Below are positions 57,771-64,000 of a stretch of DNA of 64,000 nt, piece after piece. Positions within the stretch are counted from its first letter, which is position 1; each line of letters begins with the position of its first letter. A program made the translations under genes and the position numbers. This DNA is from Shouchella sp047238345. GTDB taxonomy: Bacteria > Bacillota > Bacilli > Bacillales > Bacillaceae_D. The DNA is taken from the NCBI RefSeq assembly GCF_047238345.1, contig NZ_JBDFMQ010000001.1, positions 3,286,001 to 3,350,000 on the forward strand, read 5' to 3'. The notes beneath the pieces were generated by a model that did not search any database, was not told the origin of the DNA, and was given only the letters and a program-made list of their open reading frames with translations.

Positions 57771-59045
57771 TTACAGTAATAGACTTGGCAACCACGTTGT
57801 GAAAAATGGAAAATAGGTCACCAGCACTAAGCTCGTTACCAACACCAGATAAAACGGAATCATCCCAAGGGTGATCTCATCAATTCGTATGCCTGCAATC
57901 TGCGCCGAGATAAATAGATTCACCCCTACTGGCGGTGTACATAAGCCAATCGCCAAGTTAATAATCATAATTAAGCCAAACTGAACCGGATCAACCCCAA
58001 GCTCCATCGCCACAGGCGTTAACAACGGCGCCAAAATAATGATCAACGCATTCGCTTCCATAAACATCCCCACCGCAATCAGGAACACATTCACAATCAT
58101 CAAAAACACGATTGGATTGTCGGAAATCTCCATAAACATGCCGGCAATTTGTTGCGGAATCCCTTCTCGGGTAATGATCCACGCAAACAACCCTGCGCTG
58201 GAAATAATAAATAAAATCACCGAAGTCGTAATCGCGGACGACGCCAGCAAGTCTTGGATCTTCTGCCACTTAATCTCTCGATAGATAAAGAAACCGACGA
58301 TAAACGCATACAAGACCGCAACCCCTGCCGCTTCCGTTGCCGTAAAGAAGCCAAGGTAAATCCCGCCTAAAATAATCACAGGCATTACAAGCGCCAACCC
58401 TGCTTCACGAAACGCGGTCCAGAATTCTTTCGCCGTTGCCCGCTTTTCCCGCTTGTAGCCCCGCTTCTTCGCAATCCCGTACACCGCAATCATCAACCCT
58501 GCCGCGATCAGCAGTCCCGGAATGACCCCTGCTAAAAACAGCGCGCCGATCGACGTTCCCGTTGTCACCCCGTACAAGATAATTGGGATGCTCGGCGGTA
58601 AAATAATCCCAAGCTCCCCTGATGCCGACTGTAACGCCGCCGCAAACCGCTTATGGTAGCCTCGGGCAATCATCGACGGAATCAAGATGCTCCCAACCGC
58701 CGCCGCAGTCGCCGCCCCTGAGCCAGAGATCGCCGAGAAAAACAACGACGTCACCACCATGACCAACCCTAAGCCACCAGGCAAGTGCCCTGTAATCGCA
58801 TTGGCAAAGTTGACGAGACGCTGAGACAAGCCGCCTACTTCCATAATCGTCCCGGCTAAAATAAACAGCGGAATCGCCAGGAGCGGAAAGGAGTCAATCG
58901 AGGTAAAGAACCGCTGCACCAAAATAATTAAGGGTAAGTTCCCATCCCATAACAAGGCAATCGCAGACGACAAGCCAAGAGCAATTGCAATCGGCACACC
59001 CATCGCAAAAAACAACAGCAACCCAACCAGTAACACAACCGCCAT
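57771..59045 (-). CDS. dctM: TRAP transporter large permease, DctM
   Basis: 424 residues, about 12 helices, DctM family: GVPIAIALGLSSAIALL, SGSGAATAAAVGSILIPSM, GELGIILPPSIPIILYG, and CTPPVGVNLFI. Couples Na+ entry to acid-sugar import. It begins directly after the DctQ stop. Confidence 0.95.
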   Translation of the reverse strand: MAVVLLVGLLLFFAMGVPIAIALGLSSAIALLWDGNLPLIILVQRFFTSIDSFPLLAIPLFILAGTIMEVGGLSQRLVNFANAITGHLPGGLGLVMVVTSLFFSAISGSGAATAAAVGSILIPSMIARGYHKRFAAALQSASGELGIILPPSIPIILYGVTTGTSIGALFLAGVIPGLLIAAGLMIAVYGIAKKRGYKREKRATAKEFWTAFREAGLALVMPVIILGGIYLGFFTATEAAGVAVLYAFIVGFFIYREIKWQKIQDLLASSAITTSVILFIISSAGLFAWIITREGIPQQIAGMFMEISDNPIVFLMIVNVFLIAVGMFMEANALIIILAPLLTPVAMELGVDPVQFGLIMIINLAIGLCTPPVGVNLFISAQIAGIRIDEITLGMIPFYLVLVTSLVLVTYFPFFTTWLPSLLL

Positions 59046-59546
59046 TTAGCTCGCCTCCTCCCCTGCTCGAAGCGCCAGCACCAGTTCTAAAAACAGCGCC
59101 ACGCTATTCATGAACAACAGCATCGCCCCAATTGGAATCGCCGCATATGGAATGCCCATGGAAAACTGCGCCGCCGCTGACGTTTGCCCAGCAACCGAGC
59201 CGACCATAGCCCAGCCTTGCACAATCAAGACGAGGAAAAACCCCATCGACAGCACCAGTGTCGTCAGTTTCAACACCGTCCGCGCCCGAAACGGCAAGCT
59301 TTCTGGCAACAGCTCAATCGCAATCAAGCGGGCATGACGCAAAGCAAGCGCCGCGCCAACAAACGTCACGTAAATCATCGCGTAGCGCGCCACCTCATCC
59401 GTCCAATGGACGGAAAACGGCAGCACAAACCGACTCGCAATTTGCACGATTACTAGTACCGCCAACAGTGCCAGCATCCCCGCAATCACCCAGCGAATGA
59501 CCTTATTCACCTGATCAATCGCTCCAATCACTGCTCGCATCCCCAT
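59046..59546 (-). CDS. dctQ: TRAP transporter small permease, DctQ
   Basis: 166 residues, four helices, with the conserved HWTDEVARYAMIYVTFVGAALALRHARL segment of DctQ (about 48-75). GAGGAGG precedes the start; a second ATG two codons on is equally possible. Confidence 0.9.
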   Translation of the reverse strand: MGMRAVIGAIDQVNKVIRWVIAGMLALLAVLVIVQIASRFVLPFSVHWTDEVARYAMIYVTFVGAALALRHARLIAIELLPESLPFRARTVLKLTTLVLSMGFFLVLIVQGWAMVGSVAGQTSAAAQFSMGIPYAAIPIGAMLLFMNSVALFLELVLALRAGEEAS

Positions 59547-59558
59547 TCCGCCTCCTCT

Positions 59559-60539
59559 CTACTCATCAGCCGCCGCCACAATCGCATCATAGAGGTCTTG
59601 ACCGTACCGCTCCGCATACGTCCCGTGCACCCTCGTCGCCAGCTCATTAAACGGCTCCGTATCTGGCTCAATCACGGTCATGCCTGCTTCTTCCAACGTT
59701 GCTAGGAGCTCGACTTCCATCTCCGCCACCAGCGCATTCTCATACTCGGTTGCTTCTTGCGCCGCCGCTTCGACCGCCTCCTGCTGTTCAGGCGATAGCT
59801 TCTGGTACGTCGCCTCGCTCATTGTCAGCATCACATAGCCATATACATGGTTCGTTAGCATCAAATAATCCTGCACTTCCTGAAGCGTGTTGCTTTCAAT
59901 CAGCGCCAGCGGGTTCTCCTGCCCGTCAATCACTCCGGTTTGCAAAGAGGAGTACACTTCCCCAAACGCCATTGCCGTCGGCGCCGCGCCCATCTCTTCC
60001 CAAGCCGAGATCGACGCTGGAATTTCCGGCACCCGAATTTTCAAACCCGACAATGCCTCAGGTGACTCGACCGCTTTATGTGCCGTTAACTGCCGCGGAC
60101 CCCGCATCCAAAATTCCAGTCCGCGGACATCCGTTTCCGCCAACAGCTCTTCCTTTAAGCCATCACCCACCTCGCCATATAAGACGTTTTCCAAGTGGGC
60201 TTCATCCTCGAACAAATACGGCAGTTCCAAAATCGAAAACGGTTCGTGAAAATTGGACAACACCCCAGCAACAAGCGCAAAATCCACCGTGCCGAGCTGC
60301 ATCCCTTCAATCAAGTCTCGGTCGCTCCCTAGTTGCGAACTCGGAAACACGTCCACCGTCACGCTCCCATCCGTTTTCTCCTCCACCAGCTCCGCAAACC
60401 GAATCGCCCCTTTATGCCACGCATCTTTCTCATTGGCAATATGCCCGAGACTCAGCGTCACCTCACCACCACTCGCGCTTCCGCCGCCACACGCAGATAA
60501 CACGAACACACTAGCGATCACCCAACTTGCTTGTTTCAT
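59559..60539 (-). CDS. dctP: TRAP transporter solute-binding lipoprotein, DctP
   Basis: 326 residues from ATG 60539 (GGAGGG upstream). Lipobox VLSAC (Cys17). DctP family: LSLGHIANEKDAWHKGAIRF, VDVFPSSQLGSDRDLIEGMQ, the carboxylate-binding Arg in GLKIRVPE, and FGEVYSSLQTGVIDGQENPL. Binds the acid-sugar substrate outside the membrane. It overlaps the dehydrogenase gene by 29 bp. Confidence 0.95.
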   Translation of the reverse strand: MKQASWVIASVFVLSACGGGSASGGEVTLSLGHIANEKDAWHKGAIRFAELVEEKTDGSVTVDVFPSSQLGSDRDLIEGMQLGTVDFALVAGVLSNFHEPFSILELPYLFEDEAHLENVLYGEVGDGLKEELLAETDVRGLEFWMRGPRQLTAHKAVESPEALSGLKIRVPEIPASISAWEEMGAAPTAMAFGEVYSSLQTGVIDGQENPLALIESNTLQEVQDYLMLTNHVYGYVMLTMSEATYQKLSPEQQEAVEAAAQEATEYENALVAEMEVELLATLEEAGMTVIEPDTEPFNELATRVHGTYAERYGQDLYDAIVAAADE

Positions 60540-61569
60540 CGTCTTTCCCTCCTTCATCTCGAAACGACAGCAACACTTTCATTGCCCCGTCCCGCTTTTC
60601 GTGCACAAGCGCAAACGCCTCCCGCGCCTCCGTATACGGAAGCACATGACTCACCAGTGCTTCCACCGGCACGACCCCTTGCGCCAGCATCGTCAGCGCC
60701 ACGTCCATATCTTCAGGCGTATACGTCATCGAGCCAACCAACTCCCGCTCCCCTTGCTGGAGCGCCACGACATCCAGCGGCTGCTCCCCCGGAAACATCG
60801 CCACAGCCACAGCCCGTCCACCTTTTTTCAGCAAATCCATGCTTTGGTTCACCACACCTGGCGCGCCTGCCGCGACAAAAACCGCATCACACAAGCCCTG
60901 CTGCTGCGCCCATGCCGCTTCGTCCACACCAAGCTGAATTACCTGATTCGCTCCGAGCACCTGCGCCCGCACTAACGCCTCGGCTTGCACATCGGTAATC
61001 GTGACATGTGCGACCCCGACATACCGTGCAACCGCCAGCGTCAGCAAACCAATCGGTCCTGCTCCTAAAATCGCCACACGTCCAGCGATCCCAAGATTCG
61101 CTTTCTTCACCGCATGCACCGCCACCGCAAGAGGTTCGGCTAACACCCCAGCCTCATCGCTTATCCCATCACGGAGCTTGTACACACAGCAGGCAGGCAC
61201 AATCATCTCTTCCACCATCAAGCCCATCCACTCGCCGACGCCTGGCGCTTCTCGCTTCGCACATAAATTGGATCGTCCTCTCGCACAGTCGGCACACACG
61301 CCACAGCCTTTTTGCGGCAACACCGTCACCCGCTCGCCAACGTCTACCGTGTCCACATCGCCACCACATTCCACGACGACACCACTTGCTTCATGCCCCA
61401 TTACCACTGGAGGCACACGAAACGGATGCAACCCTTTGTACGTATGCACATCCGACCCACAAATCCCCGCTACGTAAACCCGGACGCGCACCTCGTCTCG
61501 TTTCAACGCCCGCTTGTCCACCTCTTCAATTACCACATCGTATGGTGCCTTTACCATCACGGCTTTCAT
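60511..61569 (-). CDS. Zinc-dependent alcohol/polyol dehydrogenase
   Basis: 352 residues. Catalytic zinc ligands in GICGSDVH and GHEASG; structural zinc Cys in CGVCADCARGRSNLC (C-x2-C-x2-C-x7-C); Rossmann loop GAGPIGLL. Length and order match the threonine/sorbitol-type MDR dehydrogenases. In this operon it probably oxidises the imported acid sugar to its 3-oxo form before phosphorylation; that is inferred. Confidence 0.9.
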   Translation of the reverse strand: MKAVMVKAPYDVVIEEVDKRALKRDEVRVRVYVAGICGSDVHTYKGLHPFRVPPVVMGHEASGVVVECGGDVDTVDVGERVTVLPQKGCGVCADCARGRSNLCAKREAPGVGEWMGLMVEEMIVPACCVYKLRDGISDEAGVLAEPLAVAVHAVKKANLGIAGRVAILGAGPIGLLTLAVARYVGVAHVTITDVQAEALVRAQVLGANQVIQLGVDEAAWAQQQGLCDAVFVAAGAPGVVNQSMDLLKKGGRAVAVAMFPGEQPLDVVALQQGERELVGSMTYTPEDMDVALTMLAQGVVPVEALVSHVLPYTEAREAFALVHEKRDGAMKVLLSFRDEGGKDDETSKLGDR

Positions 61570-61584
61570 TCACTCTCCACCTTT

Positions 61585-62220
61585 CTATAGAAACAACTGA
61601 CGCTTCGCCCCTTCTAAATGGGCCACTATCAGCCTTCGTGCCTGCCCATCCCCACGTATAAGTGCATCCACTACGTTCACATGCTCCTTGTGAAAATGGG
61701 TCATTCTCGTCATGTCTTGCTGTAAATGTTTGAGCGTGATTCGCTGAAGATGGGCATTATAGCGCAACAGCATGTGATAGATCTCTTTATTACCAAAACA
61801 TTCACACAATAATAAGTGGAACTGATGGTCAATTTCTGTAAAAGCTTCGCCATCGCCCTCTTCAATTGCACGCTGTGACTCAAGTAGATTCGCTTCCAAT
61901 TTTGCCACATGCTCGCGCAACAGCTTCCCGCTGATCCGTTCGACGACATACGATTCGAGCGCGACACGTAAATCATAGATATGCACAATTCGCTCGACGG
62001 TTAAATCACGGATCATCACGCCTTGATTGGATGTGACGGTCACAAATCCTTCGGATTCCAACTTTGCCAATGCGGACTTAATCGGCGTTTTGCTCATCGC
62101 CAATAGCTCAATGAAAAACCGCTCTGACAACACTTGCGTCGGATACAGCTCTCCTTTTAGAATTCGCGCTTTAATTTCTTGATACGCCACATCTCGTAGC
62201 AACGGTTTCTCAGGCGTCAT
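61585..62220 (-). CDS. GntR-family regulator, FCD subfamily
   Basis: 211 residues from ATG 62220, which overlaps the kinase stop by 11 bp. N-terminal wHTH: VAYQEIKARILKGELYPTQV, then SKTPIKSALAKLESEGFV. C-terminal all-helical FCD domain with the metal-binding set in RVALESYVVERI, IDHQFHLLL and FHKEHVNVVDAL. Probably represses the operon until the sugar acid is present. The operator candidate is at 63764-63778. Confidence 0.9.
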   Translation of the reverse strand: MTPEKPLLRDVAYQEIKARILKGELYPTQVLSERFFIELLAMSKTPIKSALAKLESEGFVTVTSNQGVMIRDLTVERIVHIYDLRVALESYVVERISGKLLREHVAKLEANLLESQRAIEEGDGEAFTEIDHQFHLLLCECFGNKEIYHMLLRYNAHLQRITLKHLQQDMTRMTHFHKEHVNVVDALIRGDGQARRLIVAHLEGAKRQLFL

Positions 62221-63523
62221 CAACACAACGCCCTCGCAGCACATCAAGGAAAAAGGATTCTCGTCCAAGCTGACCACCTTTTAACGCAATCTCAAACGGT
62301 GCTTCATTGGAGTCTTTTTTATAGCCTAAGCAAAGCGGGGCACCAGGAGCTAACGGCTGTTCCACTTCGAGCGCATGAATGCCCAGGGTGCGGACGACAA
62401 AGCCTGATGTATCACCACCTGCTACCGCAACTCGTTGTAAACGATGGGTATCAACGAGTTCTTTTAATAAGTCACCGAGCAATAGCCCGAGTGCTTGTGC
62501 GGTATCCGTCACCCCTTCTCCTTGTAACGCGTGTTTCATTGCCGCAATCGCAGGATCACCGCTACCTCTTGCTGTATAAAGCAACACACTTTTGCCCTCT
62601 CTTAACGCTGTATGGGCTTGTTGCAACACATCTTCTCGATTCGTCCACGTTACGTGTAGACAACAAAACCCATTCGTTTCTGCATATTCAATCTGTCTCT
62701 TCGTTAAGGGCGACGCACTACCAGACACTGCCGCGATTTGCGTGACGTTCGTTAACCGACTTCCATTTGGTACAACCGAGCGATGCCAGCATTTCTCCTT
62801 CCAGTAAGACGCACAGCCATAGTTCAACCCGGATGAACCAACGACAAACGTACTGCCTTCATGCTCAAAGGCTTGTTCCAATACCCGTTTAGCAACTTGT
62901 TTTTGGTCATCCAACGTGACCGTATCGAACACGGCTACATGCGTACCTTCAGCGACGGTCTTTTCTTCTAGTTCAAGCACGTTCACAAGCGTCACGTCTT
63001 CCTCACTTTGCTCTCGTAGTACCTCACGCAGATCACTCTCTTGCATTGGCGTCGATGGATGTACAGACATGGTCGGATGTCGATCCAAGCGATACACCTC
63101 ATCCCCTTGCTTCGCAAAATGATGCCCAAACACGGTATAGCGTCCTAACTGCGGACAAGCTGCCACAAATGGGATGCGCTGATTGGAAAACAACGCTCGT
63201 CCAGCTTTAGTCGCGACACCAAGACTGCCTCGCACCTTTGATGAATCCACCGTCGAGCAGATTTTATACTGGACAAGCAAAGGTTCTAGCTCTTCCAAGG
63301 CTCGAAACGCCTTGCTCACTTCTTCTTTCATCGCCTTCGGCGCCATTGATCGACTTGTCCCTGCAATCCCAACACACTGAAGATGCTCATAATCTCTTAA
63401 ATCCTCCTGCTTTGGCGGTTCAATAAACAGCAACGTCCGCAGTCCATGTAGCGCCATCGCTTCCATTGCATCTGTCGAGCCTGTAAAATCATCCCCATAA
63501 AACCCAAGCAACAACTCGCTCAT
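62210..63523 (-). CDS. Four-carbon acid sugar kinase family protein (DUF1537)
   Basis: 437 residues, ATG 63523 after GGAGGGGACTAA. The N-terminal substrate domain has FYGDDFTGSTDAMEAM and KICSTVDSSKVRGSLG, then CPQLGRYTVFGHHF. The C-terminal nucleotide domain has VSGSASPLTKRQI, ARGSGDP and VAVAGGDTSGFVV. These kinases phosphorylate tetronates or their 3-oxo derivatives on O4 using ATP. First large gene of the operon. Confidence 0.9.
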   Translation of the reverse strand: MSELLLGFYGDDFTGSTDAMEAMALHGLRTLLFIEPPKQEDLRDYEHLQCVGIAGTSRSMAPKAMKEEVSKAFRALEELEPLLVQYKICSTVDSSKVRGSLGVATKAGRALFSNQRIPFVAACPQLGRYTVFGHHFAKQGDEVYRLDRHPTMSVHPSTPMQESDLREVLREQSEEDVTLVNVLELEEKTVAEGTHVAVFDTVTLDDQKQVAKRVLEQAFEHEGSTFVVGSSGLNYGCASYWKEKCWHRSVVPNGSRLTNVTQIAAVSGSASPLTKRQIEYAETNGFCCLHVTWTNREDVLQQAHTALREGKSVLLYTARGSGDPAIAAMKHALQGEGVTDTAQALGLLLGDLLKELVDTHRLQRVAVAGGDTSGFVVRTLGIHALEVEQPLAPGAPLCLGYKKDSNEAPFEIALKGGQLGRESFFLDVLRGRCVDDA

Positions 63524-63655
63524 TTAGTCCCCTCCGATCTCATCCAGATCTCCATTAGATCTCGCCTGCCGAAACGATCGCTCAAGCTCCTCCACCTTTT
63601 CGACCACATTGAATAATTGTCTGCGGTAATCCGCATCCTCAAGACCGTCATCCAT
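63524..63655 (-). CDS. Small hypothetical gene at the head of the acid-sugar operon
   Basis: 43 residues from ATG 63655 (MDDGLEDADYRRQLFNVVEK..., ending LDEIGGD) with TAA directly before the kinase ATG. The same frame is open and protein-like for 26 more codons upstream, to the good site AGGGGAGG near 63740, but without a standard start; an ATC at 63727 is at the right spacing. So either a non-canonical start or a small frameshift. No family recognised. Confidence 0.4.
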   Translation of the reverse strand: MDDGLEDADYRRQLFNVVEKVEELERSFRQARSNGDLDEIGGD

Positions 63656-63747
63656 TTTCAAATCATAACCAAGCGATAGAAGTTCGTACCGTATTTCCGC
63701 TAAACAAAGACGAACATAGTAAGAGATACAACCACCTCCCCTTTTAG

Positions 63748-63778
63748 TTAAACGCTTTCATAATGAACTAGATGTTCA
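63748..63778 (-). promoter_or_regulatory. GntR-type operator and cre-like site before the acid-sugar operon
   Basis: TGAACTAGATGTTCA at 63764-63778 is a 5-5-5 inverted repeat suited to a GntR/FCD dimer. Next to it, on the minus strand, ATGAAAGCGTTTAA (63761-63748) resembles a CcpA cre. Both lie upstream of the ribosome site AGGGGAGG near 63740. Confidence 0.5.
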
Positions 63779-63930
63779 AACAAGACGAATGAGATGCTAT
63801 ACTTAACTAAGATTTCTAATGTTTTTGACTTTCGACACAAATATAATTTAAAATTATAAATATTCTGTTTAAAAATTTGATACTCACATAATCACTTCAC
63901 TTATTGCTGTTTTGTATAAATAATAGGACG
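63779..63930. other. AT-rich upstream region of the operon
   Basis: About 150 bp, AT-rich, without a gene. It should hold the operon promoter; the minus-strand hexamers are not clear to me. Confidence 0.4.
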
Positions 63931-64000
63931 TTAGCATTTCTGAATATCTTTATCCATTTCGTCTATTTTATTGACTGTCTTCATGATGTGCTCTAGCAAC
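63931..64000 (-). CDS. Partial C-terminal end of a helical protein
   Basis: The minus-strand frame (LLEHIMKTVNKIDEMDKDIQ, KC, stop at 63931) is open to the window edge and looks like an amphipathic helix. Too short to identify. Confidence 0.3.
   Translation of the reverse strand, partial: LLEHIMKTVNKIDEMDKDIQKC

Noticed and set aside
60253..61661. Long plus-strand open frames opposite the dehydrogenase and DctP genes
   Set aside because: They mirror GC-rich coding DNA, are Pro/His/Ser-rich, lack ribosome sites and oppose well-identified enzymes.
1..64000. CRISPR arrays, rRNA/tRNA genes, prophage or intact transposase genes
   Set aside because: Looked for by eye on both strands; none seen.

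Overview
The window looks like a chromosome segment of an endospore-forming, alkaliphilic or halotolerant Bacillaceae, most like Shouchella or Alkalihalobacillus (Bacillus clausii group). The reasons are strong AGGAGG ribosome sites with frequent GTG and TTG starts, a Rap/Phr cassette, Fur and Zur boxes of Bacillus type, MhqO/D/R, YhcY/YhcZ-like, GlsB/YeaQ and YdcZ proteins, two BCCT osmolyte carriers and very acidic exported proteins. The genus is an inference. I saw no rRNA, tRNA, CRISPR array or intact insertion sequence.

0-12 kb: a quinone/electrophile-response cluster (partial mhqO, mhqD, mhqR) around one shared operator, then two MFS drug exporters, a NUDIX hydrolase, a small alarmone synthetase, an ABC-2 exporter and a Rap phosphatase with its Phr pheromone gene. 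12-22 kb: a small gene split by an in-frame amber codon, a tautomerase, a YbfB-type MFS with its LysR neighbour, two GNATs, an atypical AroA beside another LysR, and butanediol dehydrogenase. 22-27 kb: a truncated FMN reductase that keeps an intact operator/promoter, a class D sortase with a likely substrate, an NlpC/P60 protein whose catalytic Cys is Ser, and galU. 27-38 kb: old yellow enzyme, a GTPase, an ArsR/YdcZ module, Dus, two BCCT carriers and several very small genes, including a paralogous pair of 44 and 61 residues.

38-49 kb: two lipoproteins, a Fur-box-controlled flavin reductase, a glycerate permease/kinase with CdaR regulator, an SDR/QueA-like/VOC operon and a two-component system whose kinase carries a four-Cys GAF motif. 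49-54 kb: a Zur regulon with a zinc-free S14 protein divergent from zinT-znuA-znuC-znuB. Both zinc-binding lipoproteins carry the same His/Trp-rich repeat module.

54-55 kb holds the most striking non-annotated structure: two convergent transcription units whose 5' ends carry the same two short direct repeats. One encodes a 48-residue membrane peptide and the other a noncoding RNA that could pair with the ribosome site of the first. This is the layout of par/Fst-type type I toxin-antitoxin modules.

55.8-63.8 kb is one minus-strand, visibly G+C-richer operon for an acid sugar: four-carbon acid sugar kinase, GntR regulator, zinc dehydrogenase, TRAP transporter (P, Q, M), class II aldolase and a RuBisCO-like protein with the catalytic lysines retained. 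It is preceded by a GntR-type operator and a cre-like site, and followed by a frameshifted coiled-coil gene and a terminator.
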